Notes: generated by a model from the sequence alone, not told the origin. DNA of 64,000 bases from JAJPKK01 sp963747835 (GCA_963747835.1 CAVVGO010000001.1:558001-622000); one strand, 5' to 3'; counted from the first letter of the stretch, positions 49,924 through 59,875 are shown. Program-made: numbers and translations.

Positions 49924-50908
49924 GACGCCGTCCTCTATTGATGACACACCGAAAGCCAACATGACTTGTCGACGTATCGACCGCCTCCGCGTGTCGTGCG
50001 GCGGGGCGATAGCGGCGGCAATAGTTTGGCGCGCAAAGGTGCGAGCCGCCTTTGAGCACCTTGCGGGGAATCTTTATGTTTGGCTGGCTGGAATCGTAGC
50101 TCGCGTGTTCGCGGCCGCCACGCGGGTTCTCCGGAATGCAGCACGCTTTCGGCGCGTCGGCCTCGTGCTTGGCCGCGTACCAATCGGTGGTCCATTCCCA
50201 GACGTTGCCGACCATGTCGTAGACGCCGTATCCGTTGGGCGGAAACGCGGTCACCGGCGAGGTACGGTCGAAACCATCCTCGCAACGGTTTTCGTGCGGG
50301 AATTTACCTTGCCAGGTATTGGCGTGATGCTGTCCGCCGGCCGTGAACTCGTCGCCCCAGGCAAATTCGGCGCCGTCCAAGCCCCCACGCGCGGCGAATT
50401 CCCACTCGGCTTCCGTCGGCAGCTCCTTGCCGGCCCATTTCGCATAGGCCTCTACGTCGCGGTACGCGACGTGCACCACGGGATGATCGTCGAGGCCACT
50501 GATCGAGCTGCGCGGTCCGTACGGCCTGCGCCAATTGGCACCGAACTTGAAAGTCCACCAACTGCTCCAATTGCGCAGATCGACTTCGTGCTTGGGCGGC
50601 GTGAAGACCAGAGAGCCGGCCTTAAGCATATGCGGCAGAGCGCCGGGATAGTCCTTCGGGTCAGGCGCGATTTCCGCGAAGGTGACGTGGCCGGTGGCGT
50701 TGACGAATTTGCGGAACTCGCGATTGGTCACCGGCGTACGGTCGATCCAGAAGCCGTCGACGGTGACACGATGGACCGGCGCCTCCTCCGGGTAGTGCTT
50801 GTCCGATCCCATGCGGAAAGTGCCGCCGGGAATCCACATCATGTCTTCTGAACGCGCGTTTGCCGGCGGGTCCGTAAGACCCGTTTCTGGCACTGGGGCA
50901 ACCGACAC
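49892..50908 (-). CDS. Formylglycine-generating enzyme (SUMF1/FGE family)
   Basis: The 338-residue cytosolic protein has the FGE-sulfatase fold: MMWIPGGTFRMGSDKHYPEE at the N-terminus, VTNREFRKFVNATGH, PVVHVAYRDVEAYAKWAGKE, LPTEAEWEFAARGG, YDMVGNVWEWTTDWY and KVLKGGSHLCAPNYCRRYRP. C292 and C297 (CAPNYC) match the active-site copper-binding Cys pair that oxidises a sulfatase Cys to formylglycine. It overlaps the sulfatase gene it presumably serves by 32 bases. Other members of this fold (ergothioneine synthase-type) lack the Cys pair, so the FGE call is firm. There is no signal peptide, so modification occurs before Tat export. Confidence 0.92.
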   Translation of the reverse strand: MSVAPVPETGLTDPPANARSEDMMWIPGGTFRMGSDKHYPEEAPVHRVTVDGFWIDRTPVTNREFRKFVNATGHVTFAEIAPDPKDYPGALPHMLKAGSLVFTPPKHEVDLRNWSSWWTFKFGANWRRPYGPRSSISGLDDHPVVHVAYRDVEAYAKWAGKELPTEAEWEFAARGGLDGAEFAWGDEFTAGGQHHANTWQGKFPHENRCEDGFDRTSPVTAFPPNGYGVYDMVGNVWEWTTDWYAAKHEADAPKACCIPENPRGGREHASYDSSQPNIKIPRKVLKGGSHLCAPNYCRRYRPAARHAEAVDTSTSHVGFRCVINRGRRHDEHPRPRQV

Positions 50909-51355
50909 GGCTTTGACTCCCGCATTTGGGTCGAGAGAGCGTCAAGACATGTTGCTTCGGACAGTGCGCACCATCAATCGACGAAAACGTGATGGCTACG
51001 ATTGTCGATTAAAATCGCCGGATGATAGCTCTAAATCCTATGTTTGTTTGCTAAACTTTTCTGTGATGCCGCCGCCATCCCGGCGCGGCGTCCGCTACAA
51101 CAGCACAATTGCCTTGGCGTCATGGGTCTGGGCGTCATGCGTCTGGGCCCCATGTGGGCTTTCGGCCACACCGCCAAAGAATGTCACGGTGCAACCCGGT
51201 TACCTCATTACAAATGTGGCCCGAAGCTCCAGTGCGCGATAGTATTTGACACTGATCGGCTGGGATTTTGCGGTGCGCCGCGCGTGCCGATAAGCGTCGA
51301 ATAGCGCGATCGAACGGCGCGCACCATCATCTGGCACAGGGTGGGGGAGGCGGTG
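50909..51355. other. Divergent region between the FGE and outer-membrane channel genes
   Basis: No gene was supported in these 447 bases. The left part (50990-51070) is AT-rich and could hold promoters for both directions. Two 15-base tandem copies (51116-51145) and partial third homology follow. The right end has the ribosome binding site GGGGGAGG for the gene at 51356. Confidence 0.5.
51116..51145. repeat. 15-bp tandem repeat
   Basis: GGCGTCATGGGTCTG at 51116-51130 is repeated at 51131-51145 with one change; the following bases (GGCCCCATG) resemble a degenerate third copy. It lies in the divergent sulfatase/channel promoter region. Confidence 0.7.
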
Positions 51356-52417
51356 ATGCAGACAGCGATCGCTAAAAGCGTATGTGAGCAAACGTCTTGT
51401 GTGCTGGCACTGTTAAGCGTCATCGTGTTGTCGACGGTTGCGGCGGCCGACGAAGGCGGCGTGAGCTTCTGGGTTCCGGGTCAATTCGGCAGCCTTGCGG
51501 CCGCACCGCAACAACCCGGATGGTCGTTCGCCGACATCTATTACCACACATCGGTAAGCGCGGGGGGCCAAGTCGCCGTCGCGCGCCAGTTCACGTTGGG
51601 TGCGTTCAGCCGCACCGCGACCATCAGCCTCAACGCCGACCTGAATTCGCGGGTCGATCTCGATTTCGTCTCGACGAGCTATGTGTTTGCAACTCCGGTT
51701 CTGGGTGCGCAACTGGCCGTCGGCCTGACCGGCGCAGCCGGCCACAACGGCACCTCGATCGACGGAACTTTGACGGCCTCGCTCGGAAGCCTGACCGCAA
51801 CGCGAGCCGGCAGCATCAACGACGCGCGGGACGGGTTCGCCGATCTTTATCCGCTCGCGTCGATGCGCTGGAACGCCGGCGTTCACAACTTCATGGTCTA
51901 CATGACAGGCGACGCCCCTGTCGGGACCTACAATTCGAGCCAACTCGCTAATTTCGGCATCGGCCACGGGGCGATCGACGGCGGCGTCGGATATACGTAT
52001 TTCAATCCGCAAACCGGGCACGAACTCTCCGTCGTCACCGGTCTGACTGGAAATTTCGTCAATCCGAGCACCAATTATCAAAATGGAATCGATTGGCACC
52101 TCGACTGGGGTGTATCCCAATTCCTCACCAAGCAATTCCAGATCGGCGCCGTCGGATATATCTACGAGCAACTCACCGCGGACAGCGGCGCGCCGGCGAT
52201 ATTGGGCGGCAATCGATCCCAGGTCGTTGGGGTAGGACCGCAGCTCGGATATCTGTTTCCGGTCGGCAACATGCAGGGTTATGTCAACCTGAAGGCCTAT
52301 TGGGAGTTCGACGCCGAACGCCGCGCCGACGGCTTTAATACGTGGCTCACATTCGCGATATCGCCGGCGCCACCACCCAGTCCGGTTTCTCCGTCAAAGC
52401 CCATGTACACCAAATAA
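51356..52417 (+). CDS. Outer-membrane channel, MetA/SphA (phenol-degradation) type
   Basis: The 353-residue protein has a signal peptide (LALLSVIVLSTVAAADEGG) and a repetitive amphipathic beta pattern typical of the MetA/SphA porin-like family encoded near aromatic-degradation genes: VSFWVPGQFGSLAAAPQQPG, WSFADIYYHTSVSAGG, YPLASMRWNAGVHNFMVYMT, GAIDGGVGYTYFNPQTGHEL and VGVGPQLGYLFPVGNMQGYV. It should form a barrel in the outer membrane for uptake of hydrophobic or aromatic compounds. The start at 51356 has GGGGGAGG upstream. It is divergent from the FGE-sulfatase pair, which suggests that a sulfated aromatic might be the common substrate. Some 37 bases separate it from the next channel gene. 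Confidence 0.78.
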   Translation: MQTAIAKSVCEQTSCVLALLSVIVLSTVAAADEGGVSFWVPGQFGSLAAAPQQPGWSFADIYYHTSVSAGGQVAVARQFTLGAFSRTATISLNADLNSRVDLDFVSTSYVFATPVLGAQLAVGLTGAAGHNGTSIDGTLTASLGSLTATRAGSINDARDGFADLYPLASMRWNAGVHNFMVYMTGDAPVGTYNSSQLANFGIGHGAIDGGVGYTYFNPQTGHELSVVTGLTGNFVNPSTNYQNGIDWHLDWGVSQFLTKQFQIGAVGYIYEQLTADSGAPAILGGNRSQVVGVGPQLGYLFPVGNMQGYVNLKAYWEFDAERRADGFNTWLTFAISPAPPPSPVSPSKPMYTK

Positions 52418-52453
52418 GCGCGGGGTATCGCGGCTGCGCGATCGGGACGACGA

Positions 52454-53362
52454 ATGCCGGCTGCCATCGGAAGAGCAGTTGAGCCAGCAAAGTCTCCCTG
52501 GCGGATTGCATGGGCCATTCCGCCTTTCGTTGCGAGTTTTGTGGTGGGATTGACGTGCGCCCCGGCGGTTTCCCAGGTTCGCAGCGAAAGTTCGAACGAT
52601 GCCGGCGCCGGTGACCGCGCCGAACCGCTGAATAACGGGAGCGACATTACCCGCCCACAGAACAGCTTCGACCTGCGCTTCCGGGAAGTGGATTCTTCAG
52701 GCTCCGACAGTCACACCGAGCGCAGTTTCCTGATCTTGCAGGCCAGTACGAAAATAAGCTTGGACGCTGATTGGAAGCTCGGCGTTCTGGCGCAACTTCC
52801 ATTGCTCGACAAGGCCAATACATCAGATGGCAACGGCCAGACCGTTCGCGATTTCGGGGTCGGGGACACGGTGTTCCAGGCAATGCTTAGTCGTCCCCTC
52901 AGCGATCGCCTCGCTTTCGGCTTCGGCGCGCGGCTTGTAGCGCCCACGGGGGATGACTTTCTCGGCAGCGGAACATGGCGCATCATGCCGGGCGCGGGCG
53001 TGCGTTACTCGCTGCCCGAACTGGGCCCGGACAGCTATTTCGTACCGGCGGTCCGGTACGCCATGAGCTTTGCCGGCGATCCAACAAAGCGCAACGTCAG
53101 CGAGCCGCAGATCGCGCCGACCTTGAATGTCGGTCTCCCCGATCGGTGGTTCGTTACGCTCTATCCAAGCTTCGATATCCGCATCAACTACGGCGATCCG
53201 ATCTCCGGGCAGACCGGTCGGCTGTTTCTGCCCTTCGACGTTGCCGTCGGGCGAAACCTCACCGACAGCCTTATCGCGTCATTCGAAATCAGCGTACCGA
53301 TGGTGAAGGATTATCCAGTCTACGGCTTCAAGGCTGAGCTACGTCTGATTGCGAAATTCTAG
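52454..53362 (+). CDS. Second outer-membrane barrel protein, MetA-like
   Basis: The 302-residue protein has a rather long N-terminal signal (AWAIPPFVASFVVGLTCAPA VSQ, in two parts) and a beta-strand-rich body: NSFDLRFREVDSSGSDSHTE, TKISLDADWKLGVLAQLPLL, RLAFGFGARLVAPTGDDFLG, APTLNVGLPDRWFVTLYPSF and a C-terminal Phe (RLIAKF). This fits an outer-membrane barrel of the transporter/MetA-type, weaker than its neighbour. It follows the first channel gene closely on the same strand, so the two are probably cotranscribed. Function inferred from context only. Confidence 0.7.
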   Translation: MPAAIGRAVEPAKSPWRIAWAIPPFVASFVVGLTCAPAVSQVRSESSNDAGAGDRAEPLNNGSDITRPQNSFDLRFREVDSSGSDSHTERSFLILQASTKISLDADWKLGVLAQLPLLDKANTSDGNGQTVRDFGVGDTVFQAMLSRPLSDRLAFGFGARLVAPTGDDFLGSGTWRIMPGAGVRYSLPELGPDSYFVPAVRYAMSFAGDPTKRNVSEPQIAPTLNVGLPDRWFVTLYPSFDIRINYGDPISGQTGRLFLPFDVAVGRNLTDSLIASFEISVPMVKDYPVYGFKAELRLIAKF

Positions 53363-53489
53363 ACGTTTTCGATGAGCTTCCGACTGCCGGCAAAGCCTCG
53401 GGCAGACGAGCGAATGGCTAAGCTGCGTCGGCTTAGCGCCGAGGATTGGCTAAGGTATTTGTTTTCGCGTGGGAGTTTCACGCGAGATG

Positions 53490-53504
53490 TTAACCGCTCC
53501 TTAA
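53490..53504 (-). promoter_or_regulatory. Perfect CtrA box upstream of the TPR protein gene
   Basis: The minus strand reads TTAA-N7-TTAA followed by C, an exact match to the CtrA consensus TTAA-N7-TTAAC. It is 70 bases upstream of the GTG at 53574. The motif is non-palindromic in spacing but symmetric enough to act in either orientation. Confidence 0.6.
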
Positions 53505-53573
53505 AATCCCACCGCTAGGCTTCGCCCCGCGCTCGGCGCGCGTTGGTTGCCCGGCGTTGGGAGCGTATCACCC

Positions 53574-56500
53574 GTGATTTTCGACGCCGCGCGTACCGGA
53601 AAGCCCGGAGCAAGGTCCGGTGTCTTGCGAGCGTTATCAAGGGCGCGCGCAGCGACGCTGCGGCTTGGCGCACGCGGCGCCGTCGCCGCACTCCTGCTGC
53701 TTGCCGCCTCGCTGGGACGCGGCGCACTGGCGGAAAAAGTTTCGGCGGAACTTTCGGTGGACAGTTCTGCCGGCTACGCCCGCATCGTCTACCGCTTCGG
53801 CGGCGACATCGATGCCGCTGTCCGCATGTCGAACGGCATCCTGCTCATCAGCTTCAGCGCCCCGGTCGAATTGTCGATCGAGCGGCTCAATTCCGCCGTG
53901 CCGGGATATATCAGCGCAGCGCGTCGCGATCCGGACGGCAAGGGTTTGCGCGTCGCACTCGCGCGCAAAGTCACCCTGCATTCCATGCAGGCTAACGACC
54001 GCCTGTTCGTGGACCTCTTGCCCGACACCTGGACCGGGCCACCGCCACCGCTGCCCCAGGACATCGTGGAGGAGTTGGCGCGCCGCGCCAAGGAGGCTGA
54101 GCGGCACGAGAACCAGATGCGCCTACTGGCCCAGCAGAAGAGGATGATCGAGACCCGCGTACGCGTCGCCCAACAGCCTAACTTCACGCGCTACATCTTC
54201 GAACTGCCGGACCTTGTCACGGTCGTTGCCGAGCGCGGCGGCGATAAGCTCAACCTGCGGGTTGACGCGCCGCTGAAGTTTGATCTTGCCGAGGCCAAGG
54301 CGTCGCTGCCGGCGGTGATCGAGCACATCGATTCCGAGACCGGCGACCAGACGACGACCGTCAAGTTCACATTCGTCGGCAAGGTCGACATCCGCAGCTT
54401 TCGCGAGGACAACACCTACATCATCGATGTCTCCGCGGTTGATCCGCTCTTCAAGCGCGGTGCCGCGCCGGAGCGCACGACCAGCGCGAGCGACAAATTG
54501 CCCGCTGAGCTTGAGGCACCGGCGACGGTTCCGGCGCGAGCCTCGATGCCCTTGAAGGAGAATACGAGAGAGGGTGCGCGAGAACCCGTCAAGGAAGGCC
54601 CGAAAGGAGCCTTCACGGAACCACCTGCCAAGGCACTCGCCAAGGGCGGCACGCCGCCATCCAGTCAAACTGGGCCGTTCCCCCCCACTATGCCGATGAC
54701 GTTCGACCCGGCAAACGAGATCGAGGTTGCCAACCGTGCCGCTGCCGCACTCGCCGCGCCGCCGGCAGGCGTAGCCGCCATGGGGGCGGAGGCGGTGGCG
54801 CCGGAGGTTCGTGTCAGTCCGGCGGTCGAACCTGCTCCCGCGCAGCGCAGGGTCAAACGGCTGGCCGCCGCGCCAAACGCGCCTGCTCGGGCCGAGCCGG
54901 AACCGCCGGCCGCCGCGGCCTCATCCGAGCCGGCCGTTCCGGCCGGCAGCGTGAAGGCCGAATTGCACCGACAGAGCGACAATCTCAAACTCGTATTCCC
55001 ATTCGCGCTCCCGACGTCGGGGGCGGTGTTCCGCCGCGCCGACATGCTGTGGGCGGTTTTCGATTCCACCGCCGCCATCGACGTCGAGGCACTGCGCGCG
55101 GATCCCACCGGTACGATTGGCGGCGCCACCATCTTACGCGGTCCGGACTATCAGATCGTGCGCATCAAGCTGGAGCGCCCGCGCCTCACGTCGTTCACCA
55201 CGGCGGAGAACAGCTGGACCATTGCGATCGGCGACACCGTGCTGGAGCCTACGCTGCCGGTAATCATCGCCCGCAATGTGGTTGGCGCCTCGCGCGCGAC
55301 CGCGGTGGCGACGTTCGAACGGCCGCGATCAATTCGCCGCATCGCCGATCCGGACGTTGGCGACACCCTGATCGTGGTGACCGGATTCGTTCCGGCACGC
55401 GGCATTCTCAAGGAGCAGGATTTCGTCGAGTTCCGATTGCTGGCGTCGACCCACGGCATTGTGGTGCAGCCGTTCGCCGACGATGTCGACGTTGAGCTGT
55501 CGAGCGACAAGGTCGTCATTTCGCGGCCTTCCGGTCTCGCGCTCTCAGCCGCAAATCAGATCGGCCACCGCGGCTATCGGCCGGTCGTGCTCGACTCGCA
55601 ATCTTGGGGTTTCGACCGCGAGGCGGATTTCACCAAGCGTCAGACGGCGCTGATCGCCGCCGCCGCCGCGGCGCCCGAAGGCAAGCGGATGCCGCCGCGC
55701 TTCGAGCTGGCGCGGTTTTATCTCGCGCGCGAGATGTATGCCGAGGCCAAGGGCGTGCTCGACGTCGCGCTGGCCGAGGACCATCCCTCGGCGGAGGATT
55801 CGACCGGCCTCGTCATGCGCGCCATCGCTGAGATCATGATGAATCGCATCACCGAAGGCCTGCAGGATCTCGCCAGCCCGCTGGTCGGCAACAACTACGA
55901 TGCTCAGCTGTGGCGCGCGCTTGCCTATGCCAAGCAGGGCAAATGGGCGGATGCGAGCGAGAATTTCAACAAGACCGAAACCGCACTGACCGCGCTGCCG
56001 GTGGAATTTCAGCGGCAGTTGATGGTCGACGCGGTGCGCGCCTCGATCGAGACGCGCGATTTCGCTGGCGCCGCCGATAAGCTCAACGAGTTCGAGACCG
56101 TCGGTGTCCCCAAGGAGCTGGAGCCGCGCATCGCGGTGCTGCAGGGCCGCCTCGACGAAGGGCTTGGCCGCAACGAGGACGCGCTTGCCGCCTATCGGGC
56201 CGCCGCCGAATTCGACCGACCGGGTTTTCGCCGCGCGCGGGCGCCTCCACGATATCGCGCTGCGCTACCAGCTTGGCGAGACGAAGCGGCCGGACGCCGT
56301 TTCGGAGCTTGAGGACTTCACCACGATCTGGCGCGGCGACGAGACCGAGGTCGCAGCGTTGCAACTCCTGGCGCATCTCTATACCGAGGAGGCACGCTAT
56401 CGCGACGCCTTCCAGGTCATGCGCACCGCCTTGAAAGCGCATCCCAACCAGGAATTGACCCGCCACATCTACGATGAAGCTGCGGCGACCTTCAATTCCC

Positions 56501-57411
56501 TGTTTCTTGCCGGCAAGGGCGACGCGATGCCGGCGGTCGACGCTCTGGCGCTCTTCTACGATTTCCGCGAACTGACCCCGATCGGACGCCGCGGCGACGA
56601 AATGATCCGCCATCTCGCCGACCGGCTGGTTTCGGTCGATCTGCTCGATCAGGCGGCCGAACTCCTGCAGCATCAGGTCGACCACCGCCTGCAGGGTGCC
56701 GGACGGGCCCAGGTCGCGGCGCGGCTCGCGGTGATCGACTTGATGGATCGCAAGCCCGACAAGGCGCTCGCGGTGCTGCGCTCCACCCGCACCGCCGACC
56801 TCTCCAACGAATTGCGCAATCAGCGCCTCTTGATTGAGGCGCGCGCGCTATCGGACGTCGGGCGCCACGACATGGCGATCGACATCCTCTCGAACATGAA
56901 CAGCCGCGAGGCGATCCGGATGCGCGCCGACGCCTATTGGGCAGCCAAGCGATGGCGCGAGGCCGCCGAGCAAATCGAGCTGTTCTACGGCGACCGGTGG
57001 AAGGATTTCGAGCCGTTCACCGACCTCGAGCGCGCCGATCTGCTGCGGGCGGCGGTCGGCTTCTCGCTCGCCGACGACGCCCTCGGGCTCGGCCGCTTCC
57101 GGGAGAAATTCGCCGCCAAGATGGCGGATAGCCCGGACCGTCACGCCTTCGATGTGGCGACGTCGCCGGCCATGACCAATGACGAGTTCCGCGACGTGGT
57201 GCGCCAGATCGCCTCCGCCGATACGCTCGACGGTTTTCTCCGTGCGTTGAATACGCGATTTCCGGAGACCGGTTCGTTCGGACCGTCGCCCGCGTTGGTC
57301 CCCGCGGCGCCGGTCGCCCCCAAGGCTGAGCCGACCGCGGCTGTGCCCCGCAGCGCGCAGTTGCAGCGGCGCCCGGGTGACGTGGCGCCGACCGGGAGCA
57401 TCGCGCGCTAG
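53574..57411 (+). CDS. Large exported AMIN-like/TPR protein, one frame break
   Basis: The gene encodes about 1278 residues if one surplus base in the G-run at 56221-56224 is skipped. The first reading frame ends at 56312 and the second continues to 57411 (FAARGRLHDIALRYQLGETK onward). The N-terminus has a membrane-spanning or signal segment (ARGAVAALLLLAASLGRGAL AE, in two parts). An AMIN-like beta domain follows (AELSVDSSAGYARIVYRFGG, then VELSIERLNSAVPGYISAAR), then a Pro/Ala-rich linker (about residues 310-460), a second beta region and several TPR-like helical repeats (FYLAREMYAEAKGVLDVALA, YAKQGKWADASENFNKTETA, LLAHLYTEEARYRDAFQVMR). This architecture suggests a periplasmic scaffold of cell-envelope or motility machinery. 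A CtrA box lies upstream. The start is GTG at 53574, with GGGAG nine bases upstream; a TTG at 53547 is possible. Confidence 0.75.
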
Positions 57412-57731
57412 CGGCCGCTTTTGATCTCTTCGACCGCCTTCGCCATCATCTCGTCCAAGGTACGGCGAATCTGATGATCGGACTGCGCGACGCCCTTGGC
57501 GTCGAAGTCCTTGCGGAGCTTGCCCAACACGTCGTTGCTGCCGGGTTCGTTCAGGTCCACCGTGACGATTTCGCTGGCGTAGGACTCCGCAGCCGCGCCG
57601 GCAAGGCCGAGCTTCTCGGCGGCCCACAAGCCGACGAGCTTGTTGCGGCGCGCATGCGCTTTGAACCGCTGTTCCTCGTCGTGCGCGAATTTGTTTTCGA
57701 AGCCTTCCTCGCGCTTGTCGAAGCCGCTCAT
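57408..57731 (-). CDS. F1 ATPase inhibitor zeta subunit (DUF1476)
   Basis: The 107-residue protein starts SGFDKREEGFENKFAHDEEQ and continues RFKAHARRNKLVGLWAAEKL, the hallmark of DUF1476, the alphaproteobacterial zeta subunit that inhibits F1F0 ATP hydrolysis. The inhibitory region is the N-terminus; the rest forms a four-helix fold. The start at 57731 was chosen to match this N-terminus; an upstream ATG at 57764 adds Arg/Gln-rich residues. Its stop overlaps the end of the convergent TPR gene by four bases. It is divergent from purC, a common Rhizobiales arrangement. Confidence 0.92.
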   Translation of the reverse strand: MSGFDKREEGFENKFAHDEEQRFKAHARRNKLVGLWAAEKLGLAGAAAESYASEIVTVDLNEPGSNDVLGKLRKDFDAKGVAQSDHQIRRTLDEMMAKAVEEIKSGR

Positions 57732-57997
57732 CGTTGTGCCCCGTTGCTGTTCGCGGAGGTCCATGCCGTCTCCGCTGGTCGCCTTGCATAACGATACGCG
57801 TCCGTCAAGGCAACTTGATCAATCTCGAAATCATCGCCGTTGCGGGAACGCGATGATGAGCTTATGTGAATTGTGCTCCGCACAAGGTTGAGCTAGCTTG
57901 CCGATGCGGAAAGTTCGGCGCACAGTTCGCTGAGTCGCATCGCGCCACGTATTCGCCGCCGCGGACATCGAACGACACATGGAGCCACGGCACAATC

Positions 57998-58795
57998 ATG
58001 GACTTTCTCAAGCCACGGTATATTCCGATGAGCCGACGTCGCCGCATCTATGAAGGCAAGGCGAAGGTTCTTTATGAAGGACCCGAGCCGGGAACTCTCA
58101 TTCAGCACTTCAAGGATGATGCCACCGCCTTCAACGCGAAGAAGCACCAGGTGATCGAAGGCAAGGGCGTGCTGAACAACCGCATCTCAGAATACGTGTT
58201 CCAGCATCTCAACGACATCGGCGTGCCGACGCACTTCATCCGCCGGCTGAACATGCGCGAGCAATTGATCCGCGAGGTGGAGATCATCCCGCTTGAGGTG
58301 GTGGTCCGCAACGTCGCCGCCGGCTCGCTGTCGCAACGGCTCGGCATCGAGGAAGGCACCCAGCTGCCGCGTTCGATCATCGAGTTCTATTACAAGAACG
58401 ACGCGCTCGGCGATCCGATGGTGTCGGAAGAGCATGTTACCGCGTTCGGCTGGGCGACGCCCCAGGAGATCGACGACATCATGGCGCTCGCGATCCGCGT
58501 CAACGATTTCCTCTCCGGGCTGTTCCTCGGCGTCGGCATCCGTCTCGTCGATTTCAAGATGGAATGCGGTCGGCTGTGGGAAAACGAAATGATGCGCATC
58601 GTGGTGGCCGACGAGATTTCGCCGGACTCCTGTCGGCTGTGGGACATCAAGTCGAACGAGAAGCTCGACAAGGACCGCTTCCGCCGCGACCTCGGCGGCC
58701 TGCTCGAAGCCTACACCGAAGTCGCCCGCCGCCTCGGCATCATGGGCGAAGGGGAGCGCCCGCAGGGCGCCGGCCCGGTCCTGGTCAAGAGCTGA
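57998..58795 (+). CDS. purC: SAICAR synthetase PurC
   Basis: The 265-residue cytosolic enzyme joins CAIR and aspartate with ATP in purine synthesis. Family motifs are RRIYEGKAKVLYEGPEPGTL, FKDDATAFNAKKHQVIEGKG, PLEVVVRNVAAGSLSQRLGI, IRLVDFKMECGRLWENEMMR and VVADEISPDSCRLWD. The ATG at 57998 adds DFLKPRYIP before SRRRRIYEGKAK, the usual start; ATG at 58028 is an alternative. purS follows after 115 bases that hold a strong hairpin. This is the first gene of the pur block. Confidence 0.96.
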   Translation: MDFLKPRYIPMSRRRRIYEGKAKVLYEGPEPGTLIQHFKDDATAFNAKKHQVIEGKGVLNNRISEYVFQHLNDIGVPTHFIRRLNMREQLIREVEIIPLEVVVRNVAAGSLSQRLGIEEGTQLPRSIIEFYYKNDALGDPMVSEEHVTAFGWATPQEIDDIMALAIRVNDFLSGLFLGVGIRLVDFKMECGRLWENEMMRIVVADEISPDSCRLWDIKSNEKLDKDRFRRDLGGLLEAYTEVARRLGIMGEGERPQGAGPVLVKS

Positions 58796-58810
58796 CCCGA
58801 CGCCGGGTAC

Positions 58811-58833
58811 TGGCGCGCCCGTTGGGCGCGCCA
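58811..58833. other. Perfect hairpin between purC and purS
   Basis: Arms 58811-58820 (TGGCGCGCCC) and 58824-58833 are exact complements around a 3-base loop. No T-run follows, so transcription may continue. It may act as a pause or a partial attenuator between purC and purS-purQ-purL. Confidence 0.6.
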
Positions 58834-58910
58834 AGTCGTAAAGCGAGCCAGGGCGAGCGGGTTGCGGTTGCGTCGATTCGCCGTTATCGACTGACGGATG
58901 GAGGGCGCCG

Positions 58911-59168
58911 ATGAAGGCCCAAGTCCTTAAGGCCCGCGTCACCGTCACGTTGAAGTCCGGCATTCTCGACCCCCAGGGCAAGGCCATTGAGGGCGCCCTC
59001 AAGTCGCTTGGCGTTGCGGGCGTGGCAAGCGTGCGCCAGGGCAAGGTGTTCGACATCGAGATCGCGGACGGCGACCATGCCGGCGTCGAGGCCAGGCTCA
59101 AGGAGGCCGCCGAGAAGCTGCTGGCGAACACCGTAATCGAGAATTATCGCATCGAGATTGCCGGCTAG
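58911..59168 (+). CDS. purS: FGAM synthase subunit PurS
   Basis: The 85-residue protein is the small PurS subunit that bridges PurL and PurQ: AQVLKARVTVTLKSGILDPQ, GKAIEGALKSLGVAGVASV, RQGKVFDIEIADGD and EAAEKLLANTVIENYRIEI. It dimerises and helps transfer ammonia from glutamine. GGAGGGC precedes the ATG. purQ follows within five bases. Confidence 0.95.
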   Translation: MKAQVLKARVTVTLKSGILDPQGKAIEGALKSLGVAGVASVRQGKVFDIEIADGDHAGVEARLKEAAEKLLANTVIENYRIEIAG

Positions 59169-59173
59169 GTCGC

Positions 59174-59875
59174 ATGAGAGCCGCCGTCATCGTCTTTCCC
59201 GGCATCAATCGCGAGCGCGACATGGCGCGCACCTTGAAGCTCGTGTCGGGCCGCGAGCCCGCCATGGTGTGGCATGCCGACACCGCGCTGCCGGCCGGCA
59301 CCGATCTCGCGGTCGTGCCGGGCGGCTTTTCCTATGGCGATTATCTGCGCTGCGGGGCGATCGCCGCGCGCGCGCCCATCATGGATGCGGTGCGGGCGTT
59401 CGCCGCCAAGGGCGGGCTGGTGCTCGGAGTCTGCAACGGTTTCCAGATCCTGTGCGAGTCGGGTTTGCTGCCGGGCGTACTGATGCGCAACGCTGGGCTC
59501 AAATTCATCTGCCGGGACGTCTATCTGCGGGTCGAACGGTCCGGCACTGCGTTCACGCGTGGCTACAATGCCGGCCAGGTGATCCGTGTGCCGGTCGCCC
59601 ATGGCGAAGGCAATTTCGTCGCCGACACCGACACCATCGCGCGGATCGAGGGCGAGGGCAGGGTGCTGTTTCGCTACACCGCACCCGACGGCACGCCGGC
59701 GCCGGAATGGAATTTCAACGGCGCCACCAACGCCATCGCCGGCATCGTCAACGGAAGCGGCAACGTGCTCGGCATGATGCCGCACCCGGAGAACCACGTG
59801 GAGGCGGCCATCGGCCCGACCGATGGCCGCGGCCTGTTCGCCGGGCTTATCGAGCATCTGAGCTGCGCCGCGTAA
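59174..59875 (+). CDS. purQ: FGAM synthase glutaminase subunit PurQ
   Basis: The 233-residue class I glutamine amidotransferase supplies ammonia for FGAM synthesis. The catalytic Cys is in LVLGVCNGFQILCE and the His/Glu are in MMPHPENH near the C-terminus; VVPGGFSYGDYLRCGAIAAR is the PurQ signature. The N-terminal motif reads FPGINRERD where most relatives have FPGSNCDRD or FPGSNRERD. It overlaps no neighbour; purL begins 192 bases later. Confidence 0.95.
   Translation: MRAAVIVFPGINRERDMARTLKLVSGREPAMVWHADTALPAGTDLAVVPGGFSYGDYLRCGAIAARAPIMDAVRAFAAKGGLVLGVCNGFQILCESGLLPGVLMRNAGLKFICRDVYLRVERSGTAFTRGYNAGQVIRVPVAHGEGNFVADTDTIARIEGEGRVLFRYTAPDGTPAPEWNFNGATNAIAGIVNGSGNVLGMMPHPENHVEAAIGPTDGRGLFAGLIEHLSCAA

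Noticed and set aside
51328..51350. TGGCACAGGG similar to the flgE sigma-54 promoter
   Set aside because: The -12 TTGC element is missing at the required spacing, so only a chance 15-base resemblance remains.
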